This document shows, in pieces, positions 1 to 7,881 of a stretch of DNA of 41,616 bases. This stretch comes from Planctomycetaceae bacterium. GTDB taxonomy: Bacteria; Planctomycetota; Planctomycetia; Planctomycetales; Planctomycetaceae. A program made the translations under genes and the position numbers. The stretch covers positions 1-41,616 of the forward strand of contig JANQQW010000226.1 of assembly GCA_028284885.1 (NCBI GenBank), read 5' to 3'. The stretch's first letter is position 1. Every line of letters starts with the position of its first letter. The notes below the pieces were generated by a model. That model did not search any database and was not told the DNA's origin. It was given only the letters and a program-made list of their open reading frames with translations.

Positions 1-510
1 GACGTCGACGCGGAGGACGCGCTTGCGGTTGCGGGCGGCCAAGGCGGCGACGAAACTCGCCGGCGAGATCACCTGCTCGTCGAGCCGGGCCACCGCGCCC
101 GGGCACTTGGCGAGAACGGCGGGCCGTTCCTCCGAGCGGAGCTTCGTGGGGGCGACGCGGAGCCCGTAGCGGGCGCCGATCATGCCGAGCTGCGACTGCA
201 GGGAACTCGTCCGCCACAGGTGGCAGTGCGGCGTGCGGACGAGCGTGGCGGAGAGGTCCGGCTCGCGGACCCCCTCGAGGCACTCTCGCCAGACACGGGG
301 CATCTCGCGAATCTGCTTCGCCGACCCCGTGAGGGCTCCCTTCAGCGTGTACTTCAGGCCGCCGTGGATGATGCCCTGCGAGGCGACCGTCTGGCCGGTT
401 CCAAGTCGGCCGGACTCGAGCAGCAGGGCCGACCGACCACTCCGGACGAGCTCGTCGAGCGTCCAGAGCCCGGCGGCTCCCCCTCCGAAGACGACAGCGT
501 CGATCTGCAT
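1..510 (-). CDS. FAD-dependent oxidoreductase, N-terminal part (runs off left edge)
   Basis: The first 170 codons are visible and the frame is still open at base 1, so the C-terminus lies outside the window. The protein opens with a beta strand followed by GGGAAGLW (residues 9-16), the dinucleotide-binding GxGxxG loop of the DAO/GlpA-like FAD oxidoreductases, and an acidic residue ends the second strand (ALLLES). ASQGIIHGGLKY further on resembles the segment after the FAD loop in glycerol-3-phosphate and 2-hydroxyglutarate oxidoreductases. The ATG at 508-510 is preceded on the minus strand by a GGAGG about nine bases upstream. Substrate cannot be assigned from this fragment. The gene is divergent from the LEPR-XLL gene. 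Confidence 0.8.
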   Translation of the reverse strand, partial: MQIDAVVFGGGAAGLWTLDELVRSGRSALLLESGRLGTGQTVASQGIIHGGLKYTLKGALTGSAKQIREMPRVWRECLEGVREPDLSATLVRTPHCHLWRTSSLQSQLGMIGARYGLRVAPTKLRSEERPAVLAKCPGAVARLDEQVISPASFVAALAARNRKRVLRVDV

Positions 511-913
511 GGTCGATTCCCTCCGACCGTGGCCCAAGTCCCTGGGCAGACGTCGAATACCTTGTTGTACGACAGTCCCGCGGACGGCGGAAAGGCGAAT
601 CCGGCCCGAAAGCCCAGATTTCCTCGGGGGTTTCGGCGTGCCGTCGTCGCATCGCGTGCGGCGGATCGACCACCTCGTGGGCCACCCGTCGCCGTTCGTC
701 AGCACGCGAGAGCACGTCGCGTCGCCGACGTCGAACGCCGCCGTTTCCGGAAGAGCACGTTCGCGGAAACTTCCCACGAGCGAGCGGCACGCCGCCGAAC
801 AGGGGGGTACGGTTCTGTACCCCTCGCCTCGTGTCTTCGGCCGGGCGGGGCCTCGTGAAGGAGTCGCTGGGCACCGTCGGCGTGATCGGCGGACCTCCTC
901 GCGGGCAAGAACC
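511..913. other. Divergent intergenic region
   Basis: This stretch of about 400 bases separates the divergent FAD oxidoreductase and LEPR-XLL genes and must hold both promoters, but I see no convincing -35/-10 pair. It contains one perfect hairpin: GGGGTAC at 804-810 and GTACCCC at 817-823 with a six-base loop. An open frame continues upstream from the LEPR-XLL gene through here, but its translation has no family features and I do not treat it as coding. Confidence 0.5.
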
Positions 914-2800
914 ATGCAATCTCGATCGAGCGGCTGGGGACTTGGCGACTGGTGGGAACGGACGTTTCGCAGACGCGTTCCCCGCCGGAGACGCCGCCAC
1001 ACGACACCGACCGCCGCCCAGGTGCTCGAGGACCGCACCCTGCTCAGCGGGACGACCTTCAACTTCTCCGTCGACGGCGCGGTCACGCTGAACGGGGCCG
1101 GCACGGTCGACGCGGCCGACGTGTTCGGACTGTCCGAGGACCAACTCGCCTCCGACGATCCGGTCTTCGAGGTCGTCTTCGACGGCTCGGACGTCGGCCT
1201 CGACGGCGCGAACGTCGACGCGTTCGCGTTTCTCGACGACGGCAGTCTGCTCCTCTCGTTCGCCGGTACGACGACGGTGGGCGACCTGACCCTCGACGGC
1301 TCGGACGTCGTCCGCTTCACGCCGACGAGCCTCGGGCAACAGACCGCCGGGACGTTCTCGATGTTCCTCGACGGCAGCCGGCTCGGGCTCGTCGGGCAGG
1401 CCGGCAACGTCGACGCGATCGACGTGCTCGCGGACGGCAGCGTCGTCTTCTCGACCGAGGGCTTCGCCAGCGTGACCGGGACGAACGGCACGCTCGCCGT
1501 GCGGGACGCCGACCTGGTCCGGCTGAGCCCGTCCGCCGACGGAACCTTCGCCGACTCCGAGGTGTCGTTCCACCGCACCGGCGGCGAACTCGGCCTGACC
1601 TTCCCGAGCGAGGACGTCGACGCGCTCTCGGTCGACGAGGGAGGCACGCTGCTGCTCTCCACGTTCGGCAGCTTCGGGATCCCTGGGCTCTCGGGGAGCC
1701 GCGAGGACGTGTTCCGACTGCGGGACGAGGGTGAGGAGTTCGTCCCGTCGTTGCCGTTCGACGGCGGAACCGTCGTTCCGGAGTTGCGGTCGCTCGGCCT
1801 GAACGTCGTCGGATTCGACGTGCGAGTCGTCGCCGAGGACGAGCTGCCGCCCCCCGTCGCCGGCGACGTGACGGCGAACGGGAGCGAGGACGAGGCCGTC
1901 GTCGTCCAGCTGCTCGGCGACCACGCCGACCCGGACGCCGAGCTTCGATACGAGGTGGTCGACGGACCGCAGAACGGCTCGTTCACGCTGAACGAGGAGA
2001 CGGGCGAGCTCGTCTACGTGCCGGACGAGAACTTCCACGGCGAGGACTCGCTGACGTACCGAGTCGTCGTCGTGGGAGCGAACGGCGAGACGGTCGCCAG
2101 CGAGACGGCGACGGTCTCGCTGACCGTCGAGCCGGTGAACGACGCACCGGTCGTGACGGTCGGCGAGTCGGTCGTCGGGCCGGAGGACCAAGCCGTCGCC
2201 GTGCCCGGCATCTCGGTCGCCGACGTCGACACGACGGGCGAACTCCAAGTCGTACTGGAGGTACGGAACGGCCGGCTCACACTCGATCCGGCCGCCGTGG
2301 ACGGTGCGAGCGTGGTCGGCAACCAGACGAGTCGCGTCGTGCTCGTCGGCAACGTCGCCCAGCTCAACGCGCTTCTCGCCGGACTGACGTACAAGGGCCT
2401 CCTCGACTTCTCCGGGCAGGACCGCGTGCTGGTTCGAGTGACCGACCCGGGCGACGGCACGGGGCCCGCACTCGAGGTCGCGGCCGAGCAACAGCTCGTG
2501 ATCCAGTCCACGCGAACGCAGGCGAAAGACCTGCGGGGCCGAGTCGTCGAACTGGTCGGCGACGGCGAGATCAACCGCCGACACGGCCGTCTGTTCAAGG
2601 CGTTGCTGTCGTTCGGCGGAAGTCAGTCTCGGTTCTCGCAGGCCCGTGTCCGCGTCTTCCTGCGAATCGTCGACCGACTCGAGCGGCGGGGACGGTTGAG
2701 TGCCGAGGTGGCCGCCGAGTTGAGAACCTCGGGCCAGTCGTTGCTCGCCAGCCTTCAGACGGTGAACCGGCGACCGTGGTGGTGGCGACGTTGGCGGTGA
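914..2800 (+). CDS. Secreted LEPR-XLL protein with beta-propeller-like repeats and cadherin-like/tandem-95 domains
   Basis: A 628-residue surface or exported protein. Residues 15-29 are strongly basic (WERTFRR then a run of Arg), followed by LEDRTLLSG at 38-46, the planctomycete LEPR-XLL-type N-terminal signature, so I place the start at the ATG at 914 rather than further upstream. Residues of about 70-300 hold at least three repeats of the pattern FDGSxxGL...VDAxxxxxDGSLLLS, probably blades of a propeller-like fold. Around 315-413 is a cadherin-like/tandem-95 module ending EPVNDAPVV, followed by a second related module to about 535. The last 90 residues are helical and basic and end in PWWWRRWR. 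No catalytic motif is seen; a structural or adhesive role is inferred. Confidence 0.85.
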   Translation: MQSRSSGWGLGDWWERTFRRRVPRRRRRHTTPTAAQVLEDRTLLSGTTFNFSVDGAVTLNGAGTVDAADVFGLSEDQLASDDPVFEVVFDGSDVGLDGANVDAFAFLDDGSLLLSFAGTTTVGDLTLDGSDVVRFTPTSLGQQTAGTFSMFLDGSRLGLVGQAGNVDAIDVLADGSVVFSTEGFASVTGTNGTLAVRDADLVRLSPSADGTFADSEVSFHRTGGELGLTFPSEDVDALSVDEGGTLLLSTFGSFGIPGLSGSREDVFRLRDEGEEFVPSLPFDGGTVVPELRSLGLNVVGFDVRVVAEDELPPPVAGDVTANGSEDEAVVVQLLGDHADPDAELRYEVVDGPQNGSFTLNEETGELVYVPDENFHGEDSLTYRVVVVGANGETVASETATVSLTVEPVNDAPVVTVGESVVGPEDQAVAVPGISVADVDTTGELQVVLEVRNGRLTLDPAAVDGASVVGNQTSRVVLVGNVAQLNALLAGLTYKGLLDFSGQDRVLVRVTDPGDGTGPALEVAAEQQLVIQSTRTQAKDLRGRVVELVGDGEINRRHGRLFKALLSFGGSQSRFSQARVRVFLRIVDRLERRGRLSAEVAAELRTSGQSLLASLQTVNRRPWWWRRWR

Positions 2801-2981
2801 CCGGCTGCAGGCCGATCGCATCCGCCCGCAGATCCTCCCCAACCTGCACCAAGGCCGTACTCTGTGCGGCCTCTCAAGTGCCGGAGAGCCCCACGTCGAT
2901 AGCACTCAGGTCGGGGAGGAACGGATTCCGTCGCCGTTGTGGCACCCCGCCCGCGCCCTCGTGGCCCCGACGGAGTTCCGC

Positions 2982-3311
2982 ATGTCTTCTCGCCGCACGG
3001 CCCCGGCCGAAACGACCTCGACACTCACCGACGCGCTTCGCCGGCTGGACGCGGCCGAGCAGCGACTGAGTGACAGCATGGTGGCGTCCGAGCGACGCAT
3101 TGCCGAGTTCGAGGGCCAGTGGCAGGCGCGGCAGTCGAGGATCGTGCAGCGGCTCCGTGTCGTCGACGGTCACGTCGCCGTGCTGACCGGGAACTTCAAC
3201 GCGTCGAAGTCCGCCGAGTCCCCGAAGCGAACCGACGCGAGGCCCCCGCTGCTCGGCGTGGTCGGCGCGCCGGCCGACGCGGCGTCGATGTCGCCGATGG
3301 TCGCCAACTGA
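2982..3311 (+). CDS. Small coiled-coil protein, unknown function
   Basis: A 109-residue frame whose middle part (LTDALRRLDAAEQRLSDSM, then further heptad-like spacing to about residue 60) predicts a charged coiled coil. The C-terminal third is Ala/Pro-rich and probably disordered. There is no signal peptide or membrane segment. I chose the ATG at 2982 because the sequence upstream in the same frame has no protein-like character. Codon choice in the helical part is GC3-rich like the neighbours, which supports coding, but I do not recognise a family and no operon partner is obvious. It could still be a spurious frame. Confidence 0.5.
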   Translation: MSSRRTAPAETTSTLTDALRRLDAAEQRLSDSMVASERRIAEFEGQWQARQSRIVQRLRVVDGHVAVLTGNFNASKSAESPKRTDARPPLLGVVGAPADAASMSPMVAN

Positions 3312-3413
3312 CGTCGTCGTGAGGTCCCGCCGCCACCGACCAGTTCGACCTTGCCTCCTCCTCCGGGTAGGATGAAGCGTCGAGCAAGATTCTCGGTGAG
3401 AACGGGGCAGACG

Positions 3414-4628
3414 ATGACGGAAACGGCCGAATCCCTCGCGCGCTGGCTGCCGGAAGAAGCCGACTCGGTCCGGGTGGCCGACGTGCTGGAGCGGACGGCC
3501 GACCTGCCCGCCGCGTTGACCCCGCTCCGCGAGGAGATCCTCGCGAACCTCGTCATGCTGGCTCAGATTCCGGCCCCGACCGGCGAGGAGGAGGAGCGCG
3601 TTCGGTACGTGCTCGACCGTTTCGTCGAGGCGGGGCTGCCGGACGCCGGCCCGGACGAGGCCGGCAACGCGGTCGGGCTGATTCCCGGTCGCGTCGGCGA
3701 GCGGACGATCGCCGTCGTGGGGCATCTCGACACGATCGTCCCCCGCAACGTCGACCACAACGTGCTCGTGCAGTCGGACCGCTGTCTCGGTCCGGGCATC
3801 AGCGACAACGCCCTCGGGGCCGCCGTCGTCACCATGCTGCCCAGCGTGCTCCGCGAACTCGGCATCGAACTCGACGCGAACCTGCAGCTCGTCGGTTCGG
3901 TCGGCTCGCTCGGGCGGGCGAACCACAGCGGCTTGCGGTTCCTGCTCGACCACCTGCCCCGCCCCATCGACTACGGCGTCTGCGTCGAGGGCGTGCAGCT
4001 CGGGCGGCTCAACTTCTTCTCCATCGGCACGCTGCGCGGAGACATCAGCTGCGATGTCCGGCTCTCGGCGGCCTCGCGGAGCTACGGGTCGGAGAACGCG
4101 ATCGTCGTCCTCAACCACATCGTCAACCGGTTGCTCCAGATCGAGGTCCCCCAACGGCCTTACACCAGCATCCGCCTCGCCCGGATCCGCGGCGGGCTCG
4201 GCTACGACGTCGAGCCGGACCACGCCGAGCTCGGGTTCGAGGTCAACAGCCACTCGGACACCATGATCAAGCGGGTCCAGGGGCAGATCGAGGACTTCGT
4301 CGCCGAGATGAACGCGCGGCACTCGGTGGACGCGTCGGCCGACTTCTTCATGCACCGGCGGGCCGGCGGGCTCCGGTTCTCCCATACGCTGGTGAAGACC
4401 GTGCTCGAGGTGATGAAGCGGCTCGACATCACGGCCGACCAGGGCCACAGCCCGTCGGAGCTCTCCGAGTTCATCGGCCGCGGCATCCCGGCCGTCACGC
4501 TCGGCATCTCCGAGGGGGAGAAGAACCGCAAGAAGCCCGACCACGTGATGATCGAGCCGATCCTCCGTGGCGTGGCCCAACTCGTCGCCGTGCTGCAGGC
4601 GATCGACGGCGGTGCCTGCACCGAGTGA
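3414..4628 (+). CDS. M20-family metallopeptidase homologue lacking the catalytic Glu pair
   Basis: 404 residues with the overall M20 zinc-peptidase layout. GHLDT gives H104 and D106, GPGISDN gives the bridging D131, VEG at 191-193 gives another likely metal ligand, and DHVMIEPI near the C-terminus gives the last His. The place where active members carry the catalytic and metal-binding EE pair reads VGSVGSLGRANHSG (residues 160-173) with no Glu or Asp at all, so hydrolytic activity is doubtful. The dimerisation domain between about 200 and 315 is present. The start is uncertain: ATG 3414 gives MTETAESL and is preferred; ATG 3372 is possible. Related families cleave dipeptides or acyl-amino acids; no substrate can be assigned here. 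Confidence 0.85.
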   Translation: MTETAESLARWLPEEADSVRVADVLERTADLPAALTPLREEILANLVMLAQIPAPTGEEEERVRYVLDRFVEAGLPDAGPDEAGNAVGLIPGRVGERTIAVVGHLDTIVPRNVDHNVLVQSDRCLGPGISDNALGAAVVTMLPSVLRELGIELDANLQLVGSVGSLGRANHSGLRFLLDHLPRPIDYGVCVEGVQLGRLNFFSIGTLRGDISCDVRLSAASRSYGSENAIVVLNHIVNRLLQIEVPQRPYTSIRLARIRGGLGYDVEPDHAELGFEVNSHSDTMIKRVQGQIEDFVAEMNARHSVDASADFFMHRRAGGLRFSHTLVKTVLEVMKRLDITADQGHSPSELSEFIGRGIPAVTLGISEGEKNRKKPDHVMIEPILRGVAQLVAVLQAIDGGACTE

Positions 4629-4821
4629 ACAGGGCCGACCCGGTGTTGCCACGCCGCATCGACGATGCGTTTCCGCAACGTCTTCGAGCCGGGCGACGGC
4701 GTTTTCCGGCGGCATTTCGACGTTCACGCGACTGGCACCCCGTTTGCGTTCCTCTCTCGAAGACCTCGTCGCAGCGAAGTGACGAGGCGAGTTCGCACGC
4801 CTCCCATGCCGGTCTCACCTG

Positions 4822-5649
4822 GTGGACACTCGCGACACCATCGACGTCGCCGCCCTGCTCTCGGCTCACGCCTACCTCCTCGTCGAGTCGCCGCTCGAGG
4901 AGCGCGACGAGGCCGTTCGTCGCGTCTGGCGGCTCGGACGGGAACGCGTGGCCGACTGGACGGCTCGCCTGCACGACCTGAACGAGTCCGCCGACCCGCG
5001 CTCGTCGCTGGCGGCCGCGGAGATCGCCCGCGAGTTCCTGGGGGCGGACGTGCTGGCACGCGTGTGGATTGCACTCCTGTTCGCCCGTGCGAAGCGTCAC
5101 GACGACGTCGATCTGCAGACCATCGGCCACAGCCTGCTGCTCGGCCGGCTGCGGGCCCGTCGCTTCGTCCTCCGCTGGCTGCTCGACGAACCCGGGCTCG
5201 CCGACTCCGTCCTCGCGTCGATCGACCGGCTGCGTCGTCGCAGCGAGCGGTGGACCGACATGCTGCTCGCCCCGTTGGTCTCCCGGTTCGACCTCGACGA
5301 CGTCGCGTTCGACGCGAAACGCTGTCGCGACTTCGCCGCCGACGAGATCGCCGAGGCGGCCTACGATCCGTCGCGGCCGGTCTGGCAGTTGCTGCTCACC
5401 GGCATTCGCGTCGCGTTCGCCGACCTGCCGGACGACGACGCGACGCGGCGGGCGAACTCCGAGTTCGTCTCCGCGATTCTCGCCGGACTGCCGGTCGACG
5501 TGTTCGAACTGGACGGCACCTTCCGAACGCTCACGCACGCCCGCATTCGTCGCGGCTCGGAGGACTCGGACACGCCGTACAAGTCGGGCGTCGACCTGCT
5601 GCTGTCGATGCTGCACTCGTCGACCGGCAAGACGCCCGGCCGGGGCTGA
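4822..5649 (+). CDS. Conserved-looking helical protein of unknown function
   Basis: 275 residues, GTG start at 4822, with no recognised domain. It is mostly alpha-helical, rich in Leu, Arg and Asp, without signal peptide or clear membrane span. The middle (VLARVWIALLFARAKRHDD at about 76-94 and LLLGRLRARRFVLRWLLDEP at about 105-124) looks like packed amphipathic helices. Codon use matches the neighbouring genes and no frame on the other strand makes a better protein, so I treat it as real. It stands alone: about 190 bases separate it from the M20 homologue upstream, and the next gene is convergent and 15 bases away. Confidence 0.65.
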   Translation: MDTRDTIDVAALLSAHAYLLVESPLEERDEAVRRVWRLGRERVADWTARLHDLNESADPRSSLAAAEIAREFLGADVLARVWIALLFARAKRHDDVDLQTIGHSLLLGRLRARRFVLRWLLDEPGLADSVLASIDRLRRRSERWTDMLLAPLVSRFDLDDVAFDAKRCRDFAADEIAEAAYDPSRPVWQLLLTGIRVAFADLPDDDATRRANSEFVSAILAGLPVDVFELDGTFRTLTHARIRRGSEDSDTPYKSGVDLLLSMLHSSTGKTPGRG

Positions 5650-5664
5650 GCCCGGCCGACGGCC

Positions 5665-6042
5665 TCACCGCCGTCGCCAGTCGCCGGACGGAATCGTCGT
5701 TCGCCCCGCAACGGCCGGTTGCACGTACACCCAGCCCGTGCCGCCGCCGTCCGCGTCGCTCCAGACGAACTCCGTCGCGACCCGCTGGTAGAGCCGGGGA
5801 GCGTCCTCGAGTTCGTCCAGCCGGTCGAGACCTCGGTCGTCGACGGCGAAGACCTCGCCGACCACCCGGACCCCGCCGGCGTCGGTCGGGACGAGGGCCG
5901 GGTAGGGACCGCAGTCGACCATCACGAACTCGGCCCGCGTCGTCGCCGCTCCGAGGAAGGTCGCGTCGGCGAGCCGTCCGTGGTTCGGCTCGCCCTGCAG
6001 CAGCGTGCCGTAGACGAACACGACGTGCTTCGAGTTCGACAT
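5665..6042 (-). CDS. Gamma-glutamylcyclotransferase-like (AIG2/GGCT fold) protein
   Basis: 125 residues, the usual length for a single-domain AIG2/GGCT protein. It starts VFVYGTLLQGEPNH (residues 8-21), the family's YGTL substrate loop, and has GEVFAVDD followed by LDELEDAPRLYQR, which contains the conserved Glu expected to act as general base. This family cyclises gamma-glutamyl amides or gamma-glutamylamines to 5-oxoproline; the exact substrate cannot be told. It is cytoplasmic, with no signal. The ATG at 6042 lies just before the YGTL strand, where family members normally begin. It is divergent from the glycosyltransferase gene, with about 130 bases between them. Confidence 0.85.
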   Translation of the reverse strand: MSNSKHVVFVYGTLLQGEPNHGRLADATFLGAATTRAEFVMVDCGPYPALVPTDAGGVRVVGEVFAVDDRGLDRLDELEDAPRLYQRVATEFVWSDADGGGTGWVYVQPAVAGRTTIPSGDWRRR

Positions 6043-6171
6043 CGTCTCGCAGTCTCCGGCCGGTCTGGTGGCCGGTTCGTCGAGCGATTCGGGACCGGCC
6101 GGGCCCGTGCTACAGTCCGGGTCCCCCGTCGTCCGTTCGACGGCTCGTCCGGCCCAACGCTGTCTCGCACG

Positions 6172-6846
6172 ATGCGACTGTCGATCATCGTCCCCGCCCT
6201 CAACGAGGCCCGCAACCTCCCCGACGTGATCGACGAGACGCGTCGGCTGGGCGAGTCGGAGATCGTCGTCGTCGACGGCGGCAGCGAGGACGACACGTGG
6301 GATCGGGCCGCGAGTGCCGACGTTCGAGTGCGGTCGCCGCGCGGCCGGGCCGCCCAGATGAACGCCGGTGCGGACGCTGCGACGGGCGACGTGCTGCTGT
6401 TCCTGCACGCCGACTGCCGGCTGCACCGAAGAGCGTTCGAGGCCGTCCGGACGACCATGGCGGCCGGGTTCGTGGGGGGCTGCTTTCCGATGACGATCGA
6501 GGCACCGGGCTGGGGGTACCGACTCGTCGAGAACAGCGTCAACTTCCGCACGCGGATGTGGTTCTGGGCGTACGGCGACCAGGGGTTCTTCGTCACCCGC
6601 GAGACGTTCAATAGGCTGCAGGGCTTCCCCGACGTCCCGCTGATGGAGGACGTCGTCTTCGCGGAGCGTCTCCGTCGCACGCGTCGCTGGGTCGTCGCCA
6701 ACGCGCCGATTCGCGTCTCCGCCCGGCGGTGGGAGCGGTACGGGTTGTGGACGCAGACGCTCCGCAACCTCACGCTGATCACGAAGTACCGGTTGGGCGT
6801 GCCCCCGGAACGGCTGTCGGCCTACTATTCCGACGAGCCGCGTTGA
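6172..6846 (+). CDS. TIGR04283-type family 2 glycosyltransferase
   Basis: 224 residues. The N-terminus MRLSIIVPALNEARNLPDV is the GT-A nucleotide-binding start, EIVVVDGGSEDDT carries the first acidic motif, GRAAQMNAGA and LLFLHADCRL (the DxD equivalent) follow, and GFPDVPLMEDV ends the catalytic part. This set of motifs, with short length and no membrane segment, matches the rSAM/selenodomain-associated transferase 2 family. The usual companions (a TIGR04282 transferase and a radical SAM protein) are not in the window. A weak -10-like TACAGT lies at 6111-6116 with a poor -35, giving a leader of about 50 bases. Donor and acceptor are unknown. Confidence 0.9.
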   Translation: MRLSIIVPALNEARNLPDVIDETRRLGESEIVVVDGGSEDDTWDRAASADVRVRSPRGRAAQMNAGADAATGDVLLFLHADCRLHRRAFEAVRTTMAAGFVGGCFPMTIEAPGWGYRLVENSVNFRTRMWFWAYGDQGFFVTRETFNRLQGFPDVPLMEDVVFAERLRRTRRWVVANAPIRVSARRWERYGLWTQTLRNLTLITKYRLGVPPERLSAYYSDEPR

Positions 6847-6946
6847 ACGCCGCCGTACGACGGGCACTCCTGCCCGTCGCCACACTGGTTTCGGCCCCCG
6901 AACGACTGCATGGACGGGCAAGAGTACCCGTCCCACGAGACTGCGG

Positions 6947-7711
6947 ATGTCCCCCGAGAAGACCGAGGCGATCGTCGTCAAGCAGGTCGACTTCAGCGAG
7001 TCGAGCCGGGTCGTCACGTTCTTCACCCGCGAACTGGGCCGCGTGACCACGCTCGCCAAGGGGGCCCGACGACTGAAGGGGCCCTTCCAGGTTGCTCTTG
7101 ACCTGCTCGCGACGTGCGACATAGTGTTCCTCCGCAAATCGTCCAGCAGTCTGGACATCCTCACCGATGCGCGGCTTCTCGCGCGATTCGACCCCCCCAA
7201 GAGACAACTCGTTCCCCTCTACGGTGCGTACTACGTCGCCGAGCTCCTCACCGGTCTGACCGAGGACTACGACCCGCACCCGGACCTCTACGACCACACC
7301 CGAACCACCCTCGAACGCCTGCAGGAGGACGACGACCCGTATCCGGCCCTGCTCCGGTTCCAACTCGTGCTGCTCCGCGAGATCGGCCTGCTGCCGAGCT
7401 TCGACGAGCAACTCGTCGCCGGCGAACGACAGCCGCGCGAGACGGGTGACGGACGGAGCGAGAACTCGTTCGCCCTCTGGGTCTCCGAAGGTGGCATGAT
7501 CGCCAGCGAGGACCGCCCGGAACGGTACCGCCACCGCTCGGAGGTCTCGGCCGGAACCCTGCGTGTCCTCGAACGCCTCGCCCAACCGGACGAATCCCTC
7601 GCCCGCCGCATCACCCCCACGGTCCAGCAGCGAAAGGAGATCCAGCACCTGCTCACCGCCGCCCTCTCGGCCAGTCTCGGAAGACGCCCGAAGATGCTGC
7701 GGTACCTGTAG
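6947..7711 (+). CDS. recO: DNA repair protein RecO
   Basis: 254 residues, typical RecO length. The N-terminal OB-fold reads EAIVVKQVDFSESSRVVTFF (residues 7-26) followed by ELGRVTTLAKGARRLKG, the RecO signature, and the helical C-terminal domain follows (LLREIGLLPSFDEQL). RecO binds ssDNA and SSB and works with RecR to load RecA at gaps. The Cys4 zinc-binding site found in many RecO proteins is absent: the stretch FALWVSEGGMIASEDRPERY contains no Cys. The gene stands about 100 bases after the glycosyltransferase and is followed by a GAGTC-rich inverted repeat. Confidence 0.92.
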   Translation: MSPEKTEAIVVKQVDFSESSRVVTFFTRELGRVTTLAKGARRLKGPFQVALDLLATCDIVFLRKSSSSLDILTDARLLARFDPPKRQLVPLYGAYYVAELLTGLTEDYDPHPDLYDHTRTTLERLQEDDDPYPALLRFQLVLLREIGLLPSFDEQLVAGERQPRETGDGRSENSFALWVSEGGMIASEDRPERYRHRSEVSAGTLRVLERLAQPDESLARRITPTVQQRKEIQHLLTAALSASLGRRPKMLRYL

Positions 7712-7713
7712 CC

Positions 7714-7849
7714 GGAGTCAGAGGTCAGGAGTCCGGAGTCGGGAATCAGGAGTCGGGAATCAGGAACCAGTAGTCGGATGTCGGGCCACCCGCACCTCTG
7801 ACTCCTGCCCCCTGACTCCTGCCCCCTGTCCCCTGACTCCCGACTCCTG
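7714..7849. repeat. GAGTC-rich imperfect inverted repeat downstream of recO
   Basis: The left arm (about 7714-7776) is built from copies of GGAGTC(A/G)GGA(A/G)TC-like units, and the right arm (about 7795-7849) from the complementary CTGACTCCTGCCCC-like units. The two arms are imperfect reverse complements around a spacer near 7777-7794, so the transcript could fold into a long hairpin between recO and the BamD-like gene. The unit length is irregular and there are no spacers, which excludes a CRISPR. Possible roles are a terminator/attenuator or a dispersed extragenic repeat; the sequence alone does not decide. Confidence 0.7.
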
Positions 7850-7881
7850 CTCTCTCCCTCTCTCCAGCGTCACGGACGACG

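Noticed and set aside
182-913. Upstream extension of the LEPR-XLL reading frame
   Set aside because: The sequence before 914 is antisense to the FAD oxidoreductase in part, and the LEPR-XLL motif normally lies within about 60 residues of the start.
4665-6614. A 649-codon plus-strand frame
   Set aside because: Crosses three better-supported genes in other frames and is an Arg/Ala/Pro-rich translation without motifs.
7714-7849. CRISPR array
   Set aside because: The repeat units are short and irregular, arranged in opposite orientation, without unique spacers, and no cas gene is present.
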